Source: Lasiosphaeris hirsuta
Lineage: Eukaryota; Ascomycota; Sordariomycetes; Sordariales; Lasiosphaeriaceae
Assembly: GCA_030549175.1 (NCBI GenBank)
Contig: JAUKUA010000003.1
Location: 3,100,001 to 3,164,000, forward strand
Direction of reading: 5' to 3'
DNA: 64,000 nucleotides
A program made the position numbers and the translations under genes. The notes under the pieces are model-generated. The model was given only the letters and a program-made list of their open reading frames with translations, did not search any database and had not been told where the DNA came from. Of the stretch, positions 45,324 to 54,706 are shown in pieces (within the stretch, counting starts at the first letter, position 1; the number at the start of each line of letters is the position of its first letter).

Positions 45324-45581
45324 TCAGTTTACCTTGTATCTCGGGCATCCACTCGGCTCGATTCCTACAAAAGAATTCTCCTGCCTGTACCGCTTGGGGC
45401 TGCCACATTCATACTTGAATGACTCTATCGGCACCTTGGCTGTCAGGCCGAAGTTTGTCCCAGAGGCCCGCCGGCAGCTTCCACAGTGGCAGAGAGTTGT
45501 GCGTGCCTCATCGGTTGAGGTGAGATCGAGCGAGTACCGCAGGTGACGGCACACACATCCGCCTCGCAAACGGATGCCCAT
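45324..45581 (-). pseudogene. GFA-domain protein, truncated
   Basis: From ATG 45581 the 85-residue product begins MGIRLRGGCVCRHLRYSL and continues TLCHCGSCRRASGTNFGL. This is the N-terminal zinc-binding half of the GFA family (glutathione-dependent formaldehyde-activating enzyme/CENP-V). The second zinc motif (FCxxCG) and the C-terminal half are absent: the frame ends shortly after PKRYRQENSF. A GTAAAC donor at the end could lead to another exon, but only ~106 bp remain before the ADH stop codon and I see no FCxxCG there. A 3'-truncated gene fits best. The A-rich run near 45603-45623 lies just upstream of the start. Confidence 0.6.
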
Positions 45582-46090
45582 GGCTAGATTGCGCCGATCC
45601 AAAAAGAAAAAAAAATAAAAAATATGGGGTTGAGTCTTTGAAAATGCTTGGGAAACTTGAACGGGCCGGAAGTGGGATTTCCTGAGGTTTACTCCGTACA
45701 GCTGGTTTTGAACGAATTCAGTGGGGACAGACGTCGTGGTCAGTTTCAATCCAATTGGTGTGGTGGCGTGTGACGTCAACCAACTTCATCTGCTACAACT
45801 AGCATCACCCCCACTTCAGAGAGCTGTTTGCAGATCTAATTGACTTCGAACTCCTACCTTTTGTAGTACCCCTACCCCCAAGCCAAGGTGAGCAGTCAAA
45901 TACAAATCTCATTGATCTCGGTACCGACATTAGTCCCTCCCCGCTCGAATCCTCCGGGTCGCCGAAACGGCAGGGCCCATCAGCCGATGAACCATGGCAC
46001 CAGTGGTACCTCTCGGCACCTCTCGATGCATCTTCTGAAATGTATCAATGCAAAATCCCCATGGTGTTTAGAAGCAGCAGAGCCACTGGG
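45582..46090. other. Intergenic, no gene seen
   Basis: About 500 bp, no recognisable coding sequence. Confidence 0.4.
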
Positions 46091-46312
46091 CTAGGAGGCG
46101 GCCTTCGACGCCGCCATTGACGGAGCCGCGTTTGTCGCGTCGGTCCAAGGCTGTGGGTTGTGCGGCTGAGACGAGGGGAAAGAGAGCACTGGCGTGTAGT
46201 GGTCCCACTCGGCTGTGGGAAGGGTGAGCATACGGCCGCTGCCGGGGTCCTTCCAGTCTAAACGCGTGTTCTTGGCCTCCATGAAGTTGATCATTGTCAG
46301 AAAGGAGGGCAC
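46091..46312 (-). other. Possible last exon of an unknown gene
   Basis: The frame reads like genuine protein (NFMEAKNTRLDWKDPGSG, LPTAEWDHYTPVLSF) and ends in an Ala/Ser-rich tail at a TAG. Just upstream, CGTAG at ~46323 could be a splice acceptor. No family recognised and no upstream exon found. It may be a gene fragment within this decayed region. Confidence 0.3.
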
Positions 46313-46523
46313 GATCTACGAAATGGGTCGTGACTCTGGCCTGGTCAGCGTGGCGATCAAACTGTCGATCAGCAAGTCTTTTATAACTGCCCCAAGTCAA
46401 CTCTTAGGACAAGAGTTTCGGCGTATATGGGAACATTAGTATAGAGATTAGCACGAGTTATTACTATTTACCACGATCATGCTATAATGATCTACTGTTG
46501 CAGTACCTCTGTATAATCCCCAC

Positions 46524-47399
46524 CTAGTTTTCGAAGGTTTCACCCTGCTGCGGTATAACCTCGTGCAAAACTGTCCTGAGCTCGACCTCGAGAGCTGGTT
46601 CCAGGTGTACTTTGGTAGCAGGGGTGGTTGCCTCGGACAGCTGCTGCGGTAGCATGACACCAGGAGCAGTCTCATCTGACGACTCCTGTCTTCTGTTTCT
46701 TCCCCATTCTATCCAGTCACCCGTTGTGCCCCTAACGTCCATGTCGCTCATGTTAGTGTCGCTGTCCCCAGATGACTCTGAAAAGCCGTCTTGGTCGGTT
46801 GCTGTACTGGCTTGTGCCGACCTTCTCTTTCCTGCATATAGTGGGGTTGCCGCCTTTGACCCCCCGCCGCCGTATGTGTTCTCGAGTTCTGCCCCACCGC
46901 AATGCTCAGTCTTGTACTCCTTCGTGCCAGCTGGGGTTCTAGCGACTCGAATGACGTGACGAGGCTCGCCCGCGATGACGAAGAGCTTGACCCGGAAAAG
47001 GATAGCCCAAGCGAAACGGGCGAAGAGGTAAGCCCGAGACTTGGGATGGATGGACTCGACGATGGTGGTATGATATGTAGGCCATAATTCCGCCGCTGAC
47101 TGTGAGATAATATGTGTGACGTATTGAGGAGAGGCTTGAAGGGAAGAATCCGTGGTGACCATCTTTGGAACAATGACGAACCACCGAGCGCCAAACGAGT
47201 AGTGTATGTCCTTTCTGAGAGGGAGAAGATTTACTTTGTTGTCGATATCAGGCAGTCCCACCCCATAGCGTTCCATTTCATTCTCCCTGTACCAGACTCT
47301 TTCCTCTTTTGGTACCAGATGGGCTTCCTCCACAGCATAGCCAGCGTTGGTAATACTATAGTCCATGGTGACGATAGGACTGGTGTTGATAGAATGCCA
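46524..47399 (-). pseudogene. HNH-nuclease-like ORF, fused in frame to the HET relic
   Basis: From ATG 47366 there are 280 stop-free residues. Near the start, EEAHLVPKEERVWYREN and DIDNKVNLLPLRKDIHYSF, then FVIVPK, match the HNH-type domain found in many fungal proteins of unknown role (PF13391-like). The C-terminal half is Ser/Gly/Asp-rich and disordered. Members usually have 100 or more residues before this motif and a Cys ahead of it; here the motif begins almost at the ATG and the Cys position reads Tyr (DYSITN). The frame continues upstream for 11 codons to a single TGA at 47400-47402 and then into the HET relic without a shift. It is thus either 5'-truncated or the tail of a HET-HNH fusion. 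Confidence 0.5.
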
Positions 47400-48440
47400 T
47401 CAATCAGGGACACGGCCGTGGGGGAACTCCCAGTCTTGGAGACTAAGGACGATGGGGTAAAGCGCTACGGCCGCTTCAGTGTAAGCTCTGCCGAGATCGA
47501 GGCGGTAGTCTGGATAGATGGTAGTTGAATCGCGATCTACGAGCCCGAGGAACGCGTACACCTTATCCCGCTGGTTGGTAGCCTGCAAACAGCTCCTACG
47601 CCCATCGTTGATGAAAGTGCACCCCGCAGCGAGACACTCAATTGTATCGAGGCTACCAAGCCGAAAACGCTTCCGGAAGTCGAACATCGAAAAAGGGTAC
47701 GAACTGAAGCGTGACGGTGGGTCAAAGTTCATTGTTGATCATGCGCCTGTCGCTTTGATCTGATGCCCCTTCTGCAAGACGCGCGATCGGAGCAGGCTTA
47801 GGCCGTGTTCCATTTCCTCCCGGTCATGCGCTCGTTTCCTAGCACAAATGTCGGGCTGTGAGCTACGGCGTATTCTTGCACTACCCACACGCGCTGCCAC
47901 CACGGGCGCTGTAAGATGGCATCGATGTGCTTCATACGAGAGATATCCATTGCGGCCTGCCCGAGGGCGAGCAGATAAGAGGTAAATGTAGTCCGGAAGA
48001 ACGTCAGATCTGGGCTACCGTCCTCCAGGGTCGTATGGTATACACCACTGACGTCCGGCTCCAGTACGAGCCCAGAGAGAGAATCCATTACAATCTGCAG
48101 GAATAGATCGGCCGATTGCTTCTTGGGCTGGTTTTTGTACAGCTGAGTAATGAATGCGTACCACTCTTCGGAGAACACCTGCCAGGCCAGCTGGCCCTTG
48201 ATCTCCTTCAGGAACTTCTTGCACTCCCACCGGCGCGACCAGAGGAGGTCAAAGCAGTCGGTGTCGCGGGAAAAGGCATGTGAGCCGGCGATGGCGACGT
48301 TGCTGGGGATCAACTTGCCCGCGAATCCGGACACGGCAGCGTGAAGTCGGTTACGCAAGGCTTCGAATGCAGCTGCCCAATCCTCTTCATCGTTACTCGT
48401 CCCGGCCTCGATGCCCTCGACTTTCTGTGGGCAAGACAGA
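47400..48440 (-). pseudogene. HET-domain (heterokaryon incompatibility) gene relic
   Basis: The upstream part (to 47798) includes DAILQRPWWQRVWVVQE, the hallmark of HET domains, followed by a nucleotide-binding-like VLGNERM. The downstream part (47732-47400) holds ATNQRDKVYAFLGLVDRDS, the second conserved HET block, and a plausible PDYRLDLGRAY. Between them one frameshift near 47810 and an in-frame TGA near 47740 interrupt the reading; the stop fits a CGA-to-TGA change. The N-terminal third with the SYxW and CINQ motifs is missing: the coding trace stops near 48440, ~20 bp from the end of the copia LTR. HET proteins trigger cell death after fusion of unlike strains. Confidence 0.75.
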
Positions 48441-48461
48441 GCAATGGTGATGGATTGGTGG

Positions 48462-48580
48462 TGTTGCGGGCCAGGATTTCCTGGCCCTGCAACAGCTATC
48501 TAGGCGTGGCCCAAAAGGCACTAGCTAGGCGAGGTGGCGTGTACACCATACACCCTCGAGGTGGGGCACCACCTCCAACA
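48462..48580 (-). repeat. Copia LTR (3' LTR of the truncated element)
   Basis: Read on the minus strand the segment starts TGTTGGAGGTGG at 48580 and ends GCAACA at 48462, with TGTTG...CAACA terminal inverted repeats. A purine tract (GAGGGGG) lies just upstream of the start, as expected for the polypurine primer. At 119 bp it is short for an LTR. Near its end GTTGCGGGCCAGG and CCTGGCCCTGCAAC form a hairpin. No second LTR was found in the window. Confidence 0.5.
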
Positions 48581-49667
48581 CACCCCCTCAGACGGCACTG
48601 AAGCCTGGATCTACTTACCTGTCTAGGAAGTGGTGATAGTTGTGATGGTGCTTTACATCGCCAAACGCCTTTTTCCTCCTTTAGTTGCCCCTGAATCCAC
48701 ATCAAATTTCTCCTTTTATGGCTTTTCTACCACTGTATTGCTGTAATGCCTCAATATTCTCTTTTATCCAGGGTATCTAGATGTCAACGAGGCCCAATAG
48801 GGTAACGAATTATGCATGCTTTTCCTTCTGCAGTAGCTTTGCAAGCCTATCTGCCGTCACGTCGGTTCCTAGGAGATGCCTCAGATCTACCATCTTCTTC
48901 CTAACGCGATCTATTACCCACTTGTAGCGGATATCAATACAACGAGTACGTGTTGCGTTAAGGGGATTTAGCACGTTAGCCCTCGCGTTGGTACTGTCAG
49001 TGTACAGGATCAGTAGAATTGGCTACGTAGTACCATATTCCTTGAGGATCTCCCACACCCATCTAGCGGCCTGTGCCGCTGGTGTCAAATTGGTAAATTC
49101 TGCCTCTGTTGAGCTAATTGCTATAAAAGTCTGTTTCTTAAACTTCCACACCACTGGGCCTCCAGCTAGGAAGACTACATGGCCTCCAGTTGAGTAGCGG
49201 GTAAGTAGATTATCTATAAAAGATGTATCTACAAAGGTATGTAGGTAAAGATCGTCAACTGTGATAGATTCTCTACCAAAGACTATGCCCAGGGACTGTG
49301 TACCTCTTAAATACTGGAATAGGTACTTTAATAGCTCCTAGTGTTGTGGCGAAGGTCCTACGTTAGCTTCACTGAGCCTTGACGTTATGTATGTAATGTC
49401 AGGGCGTGTGCTAGTGGCGAGATAGTTAAGTAATCCAGTCTGCTTAATGTAATCCTCTTGGGAGGCCTAGTCTAGCTCCCACACCTTAGGTAGTTCCATC
49501 TTAGCTGGCCAGGGCGTTTTGACGGCATAGAGGCCCTTGTAGCCGAATTTGTTGATAATGGTACGTATGTAGCTCTCCTAGCTCAAGGATGTCGTTCTTC
49601 TTAAACGATTACGTACTACATCGAAGCTTAGGAACTGTTTAGCTTTACCCATTGACTTAAGGTTGTA
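48462..49667 (-). mobile_element. Ty1/copia retrotransposon, 3' end only, decayed
   Basis: Minus-strand translation from 49667 to 48810 gives the end of a copia polyprotein. It begins in the reverse transcriptase tail (YNLKSMGKAKQFLSFDVV), passes TRPDITY, and enters RNase H with SSTEAEFTNLTPAAQAARW, DSTNARANVLNP and CIDIRYKWV, ending VTADRLAKLLQKEKHA. Several in-frame TAG codons show it is dead. The rest of RT, integrase and gag were not recognised. The pogo-type element at 49668 is inserted in it: the RT reading resumes weakly on the far side of the insertion. The copia 3' LTR end abuts the HET relic. Confidence 0.8.
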
Positions 49668-49707
49668 GAAGGCACGGACCAACAATGCAACCGACTAACA
49701 ATGCAAC
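49668..49707. repeat. Left terminal inverted repeat of the pogo-type element
   Basis: 40 bp; matches the reverse complement of 51506-51545 at 38 of 40 positions. Contains AACAATGCAA at two places 17 bp apart. Confidence 0.9.
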
Positions 49708-51424
49708 ATCGCAATTTGCGACGCCACGCGACAACCACCTCATTTCAATTCGGGCCCATTCCTTCATTTTTGCAGCAAACAACACCAAATTTGCCATGGC
49801 TACTATGCGAGAGCAGAAGATTCGGTCGGCAATTAAATTCTTCAACAATGGCGCGGACCAGCACGTTGCCGCGGAGCATCACGGGATCCACCCGTACACG
49901 CTCAGCCGGCGACTCCGTGGCGCTACCTCCAAGAGAGAGAGCAAGATAATGACCATGAAGCTCTCGCTTGCTCAGGAGAGCTTTTTAGTCGACGGGTGCC
50001 TCGATTTAGAAGCCGCTGGGCGCGCCCCCAGCAAAGCAGAGATCACCAGAATGGCCCAAGAAACCCTCACACAGGCCGGCGACGCAACCCGCATCGGCGG
50101 CAGATGGGCAGACCGCTTTCTTTCGCGCCACCAACGAGTCAAGACGAAAAGAAGTATACTGTTGGAAAGAGAAAGAGTCAAAAGATCGACGAAGGCTAAA
50201 TACGAGGATTTCTTTACTCGCCTGGGCGAGCAAATCAAGGCCAAAAACATCGCCCCATGCAATATCACCAATATGGACGAGCACGGCATGCAAGAGACCG
50301 AAACTCAGGCCGGAACTGTTGTGGGCTCCTCCCCAACTAACTACGTAGTAGTCACGGCTCCAGACTCCACCAATTGGGTTTCTATTATTGAGGCAGTCAC
50401 CGCTGATTACCGGAGACTCACCCCCGCTATCATCTTTACGGGGGCATCTCTCCAAGGCCAATGGTACCCCCGTTGGGTCAAGGATTACGAGCATATTCGC
50501 GATTGGAAGTACGACCACTCTCTCACAGGCTGGAGTAATGGCCCTATAGCGATGAAATGGCTAAAGGAGATCTATTTGCCGGAAGCAAAGCCCCTAAGGC
50601 CTAACGATTGGCGACTGCTTATTTTGGACGAGCACTCTACCCACGATACCGAGGAATTTATATACCATTGCCGTGTCAACCGCGTTTTCGTTTTATATCT
50701 TCCTTCTCACAGCTCCCACAAGTCACAGCCTCTTGATAGGAGTGTTTTCTCGCCTCTTAAGACCTATTTCAGGTAAAACACCAAGGCGTTAGCCCACTGT
50801 AAAGCATCGTCGCTAGCCAACAAACAAAGGTTCCTTCTTTGCTACAGGGATGCCTCACAACGCGCTTGTACTGTAGCCAATATACGTAGTGACTTTAAGA
50901 AGACTGGAATATGGCCGTTTAACCCGTCAGCTATATTCGATGACCCCGAGGCATTAATCGGGGATGTCCCCTCCCCACAGGCGCGGACCCCCACCCCCCC
51001 TATCACCACTACGGTCGGCCTATCGCTTCTAAACACCCCCAAGAAGGCCAGCGATGTCCGTGAGGTCGTCGAGAACCTCCGTGGGCGCTTTTCTCCAGGC
51101 CATAGAACTCTCAGGGCACTGTATCATAAGATGGAGAAGGTACTGGATATAGCTGCAGCGGAGAGGGCAGCTTTGATGGCCGATAACAACCGCCTAAAAG
51201 AGGATCTTCGCGCAGCTCAGCCCCACAGCAAAAGAAAGGTACGAGTGCTAGCCAACGATAGATTCGCTACAATAGAGGACATCATTGAGGCCGAGGAGGC
51301 CAGTCATCAGCCCCCCAAGCGCCGGAGGGGGGTGCGGAGGCAGGATATGGAACCAGTGGTTGAAGAGGCGCAGGAAATGATTATCCACGGGCTAGATCGG
51401 CTTCGCCAGGCTCAGGAGATGTAG
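49685..51424 (+). CDS. Pogo-family DDE transposase, one in-frame TAA
   Basis: The frame covers 580 codons with a single TAA at 50774-50776. A helix-turn-helix region (NNGADQHVAAEHHGIHPYTL) and a CENP-B/Tc5-like second HTH (DATRIGGRWADRFLSRHQ) precede the catalytic core. Catalytic aspartates are in NMDEHGM (GAC 50276), LLILDEHSTH (GAC 50627) and QPLDRSVF (GAT 50735), a DDD triad of the pogo/DDE_1 type. The C-terminal part has KKTGIWPFNP, a coiled coil and a basic tail (PPKRRRGVRR). The TAA may be a true nonsense mutation, since the bases after it read NKQRFLLCYRDAS as in relatives. It could also lie in a 75-nt intron (GTAAAA...CTACAG), which would also keep the frame. A likely start is the ATG near 49796. 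Confidence 0.85.
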
Positions 51425-51505
51425 GCTGCACTTTTTTGTATACAAATGGGTAGGGAGATGGATGTTATGGTCATGATTACGGTGGGGGGTGCCCCTGCAG
51501 ATCCC

Positions 51506-51545
51506 GTTGCATTGTTAGTCGATTGCATTGTTAGTCCGTGCCTTC
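51506..51545. repeat. Right terminal inverted repeat of the pogo-type element
   Basis: 40 bp; partner of 49668-49707. Both mismatches are C/T transitions. Confidence 0.9.
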
Positions 51546-52771
51546 TAGACCTAGCCCACACTTAGTAACGTCACTAGACTTTAGATTGTCATAGACGGCT
51601 ACATAACCTCAGTATCGTAGTCAAAGGCTACATTAGCCAGCCGAAAGACCCACATGGTATTTCAGTAGACTTTCAATAACAGGCTTCCTAACTATCGTAG
51701 TAGTTCTAATAAAGAACCTAAACCCTAATGTTCTCCGGAGTCTGGCTTTAGTAGTGACAGGTAGCTACAGCCAGACCTAACAGGGCCTCCCATGTGTCAC
51801 GAAGGGAAACATTATCATTTAACATAAGTACCGAGGACGTGAAGGAACCTTCATGATCGTAAATACCACACTATCGAAGTAAGTACTAATACCGGCCGTA
51901 GACCATTGGGAGGAAGGTCAGTAGCACTTGGCTTAAACCCTGATTTGTAGGGCGCGAGAGACTGGCGGCTAAGGAAGGATCTTCATGTATCTCGGTATCC
52001 TTATATATTGTACATAGCCTCCATGAAAGAGACAAGGGCCCTACGACGGATCCTCGAGCGGAAGAAGCTCCCCAGTCCTTTTTGGAAAACAGACCTAGAA
52101 AGATTATCAGCTGAACTTCAGTGAAGCTGAGGGGTAATCAACCTTGTGAACCTTTCTACTCTCTTCTGACTTACATCTGCGAGGCATCGTCTGTTACCCT
52201 CTGTGACGTCGTTCCATCTCCCTACATCAATCCACCTCCCTTGCCATTTACTACTTTGGGTTGCGAAGATCATCTCCCTCACCTCCGTGTGAAAGCTCTG
52301 CATCAGACCAACACCACTGCCGAGGTAATCCGCAGTACGGTTGAAGTGTGAGATCATAGCTCTGCAGTTCAGCTCATCGAAGGTGACACACCTTGTGGTT
52401 GCCACACCCTAGCCTCACTGTGGCTGGCCTGTGTCACATAAATACCTTCCTTAGTCATTTCAAGGCGGTTTTGTTATTAATCCAACCTTTCGGGGTAACT
52501 ATAAAGTACCACTCTTTAAATGGCCTTATATCCTCCGGATACTACTACTATTGAATACTTTTACCCTTAAAGATTATAAGCAGAGGGAGGAACCGACCAG
52601 TAGCTAAGATATACTTAACAAATGAGGTCTAGGTACGGTTCCCAGGCTCCTTTTTCTTTAAGAGTACGTAACTATCTACTATATGAAATGTTACAATCGA
52701 CTATATACATCCCAAATCTACTTACCACCTTCCAGCCTAGGGCTAGTACTATGAGGTAAAGGTGAGGCTGT
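51546..52771. other. AT-rich decayed sequence, probably old transposon debris
   Basis: Low GC compared with flanking genes and many stops in all frames. Just right of the pogo element the minus strand gives a YVAVYDNLKSSDV-like fragment, reminiscent of the copia RT YVDD region. Nothing else is assignable. Open frames at 52118-52405 (-) and 52121-52351 (+) overlap on opposite strands and are not supported. Confidence 0.4.
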
Positions 52772-52925
52772 TCATTTTCAAAATAGGGACCAATTCTGGG
52801 CCCCACTCGGCTAGAGTTGAAGCAATTCAATATGCTACGGTGTAACGTGCCGAAAATGGTACTTAGCCTGAGTAAAGGTGAGCAAGCCTGAGCAAAATCC
52901 TGGGTAAAGACTGAGCCGGGCCTGA
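52772..52925 (-). repeat. Dispersed repeat, copy B
   Basis: The reverse complement matches 61411-61545 over roughly 130 bp with many point differences. Shared blocks are TGCTCAGGCTTGCTCA, AGxACCATT, GTAGCAT/GCAGCAT and CCCAGAATTGG. The end with repeated GGCTCAGG units faces the FAD-oxidase pseudogene. No coding capacity seen. Confidence 0.6.
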
Positions 52926-52994
52926 GCCGGGGTAGGCAGTGGTCACGTGGGCGAGGTACAAAAAAGGAAATTTTGTGTGCCCAGATTCGTCTCA

Positions 52995-53990
52995 TTCAAC
53001 AGTTCATGTCTCAGTTGCCATCAAAATCCTGACTAATCTCCGAGCCCCGTTTACCGTCAAGATCGGGTGGCCATACATTTTTTTTGCTGGTTCCAACATT
53101 CAGGACGGCCTGACCATCGACCTTTGCTACCTAAACAGCATCGAAGTCGCCGCGGACCGCAAGACCGTGTCCATCGGGCCCGGCAACCGCTGGATCAACG
53201 TCTCCGAGGCCCTCGACTCGCCGTGGTCGGCGGGCGCGTCGCCGATGTAGGTGTCAGCGGCCTGGTCCTCGGGGGAGGCATATCATATCTTTCCGGCATC
53301 CACGGCTATGTGATAACGTGCGCAACTATGAGGTTGTGCTCTCCTCCGGCCGCATCGTAAACGCTTCGCCGACAGTCAACAGTGACCTCTACTGGGCGCT
53401 TCGTGGCGGCGGCGGCTCCAACTTCGGTCTCGTCACGCGCTTCGATCTCGCTACTTACGAGCAGGGCCTACTCTGGGCCAGCTCCCTCGTCTTCCCCGGC
53501 GACCTGAACACAACCCTCATCCCCTCTTCCAAGACCTCATCGTCACTGGCCTCCCCTCCGACCCGCCCACCCACACATACTTCGCCATCCTCCATATCCC
53601 CGCCTTTGGGGGCCTACATAATCCCTACCGACCAATACTACGCCCATCACCGTCAACATGCTGCGCACCATGCAGGCCAACGGGGGCAACGCCCTGGGTC
53701 TGGCCCCGGCCGACGGTCCACTCGTCATCGTGCAGATGCAGACCACTTGGACGGACCCCGCGCTTGATCAAGTGGTGGAGGCGAGCATGGCACAGTTGAT
53801 AGAGGAGACGAAGGCGGTTGCCGGGAAGCAGGACGATGGGTTCGTGTATGTCAACTACGCGGGGCCGAAACAGGATGTATTCGGTGGCCATGGAATCAAA
53901 AGCTTGAAGAGATTGAAGAGGGTTGCGAAGAGTTGGGATCCCGAAGACCTATTTGGGGAGTTGTGGAAAGGGTATCTCAAGCTGAAGTGA
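52995..53990 (+). pseudogene. FAD-linked (BBE-type) oxidase, truncated and frameshifted
   Basis: The trace starts inside the FAD_binding_4 domain: RAPFTVKIGW, SNIQDGLTIDLCYLNSIEV and VSIGPGNRWINVSEAL. At ~53217 the frame shifts (SGLVLGGGISYLSGIHG), and at ~53320 it shifts again (NVRNYEVVLSSGRIVNA, LYWALRGGGGSNFGLVTRFD). It shifts once more near 53520, and the BBE C-terminal part ends with NYAGPKQDVFGG and SWDPEDLF. The usual G-G-H that carries covalent FAD is lost (KIGWPYIFF). The signal peptide and first ~60 residues are missing; upstream lies repeat copy B. Relatives oxidise diverse metabolites, but this copy is dead. Confidence 0.85.
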
Positions 53991-54706
53991 GGGCACACAA
54001 GCCACTCGGTTCCTGCGGCTTCAAAATGGGTCAAAAGGAGTAACGGGGATTTGGCACTGGCGAAAGTCCCAGGGACACACCCTCAGGAACATATTGGGGA
54101 CTGACTTTCTACCCAAACTACCAGCATCGATTTCCCTCTTTTCACTACTGTGTGTTCTGCCATTTTGGGTGCCTGCACATCTCCAAGAAGGGTTGGCCGC
54201 GCCTCTCTGTAACAAGAGGGCAATACCACAATCATCATAGCTCGTAAAAGACAAGCGCACCAGTTCAGCAACTTCGCAATCGTTCCAGTGTCTCTTACTT
54301 CGCACAAAGTAGTAATCCGCCACCCAGCTCTCAGTCTACATCTAAGGCCTGCAAATGGCACGAACGTTAGCGAAATTCTGAGTAGTGTGTATGGCAGCTG
54401 GATATCTGCTAACCTTCATCGAGACCGCGTTAAATGGGCGGAATTGCTGGAAACAAATTCCACCTCCATTTAAAATAGCGTCGATAAGCTGCTAGCAAAG
54501 GTTTGTTGATGATCCCGGTCTTCCTACGCCCACGAGCCTCTCTTGTCGCCGAGCCAGATGCTTTCAATCAAGGTGCGGGTACCACAAGTACTCCCCATCC
54601 CCCCCCCTCCCCCCCTCTTATCAAGAGATCCCGGAGCGAGAACCGACTCGTTTTAGCCTCCAGAATAAGGTAGTGGCGGTAGCAGTATGAATGCCCGCTG
54701 ATTCGT
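53991..54706. other. Convergent 3' region
   Basis: 716 bp between the oxidase pseudogene and the C2H2 regulator gene. A C-rich run (CCCCCCCTCCCCCCC type) is at ~54598-54616. No gene seen. Confidence 0.5.

Larger units (their letters stand above)
49668..51545 (+). mobile_element. Pogo/Tc1-type DNA transposon, complete, 1,878 bp
   Basis: The element is bounded by 40-bp terminal inverted repeats starting GAAGGCACGGAC, which differ at only two positions, both C/T. It is flanked on both sides by TA (49666-49667 and 51546-51547), the target duplication of Tc1/mariner/pogo elements. It carries one transposase ORF. Each terminal repeat contains AACAATGCAA twice, 17 bp apart, probable transposase-binding sites. 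It sits inside a decayed copia element, so it is the younger insertion. Confidence 0.9.
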
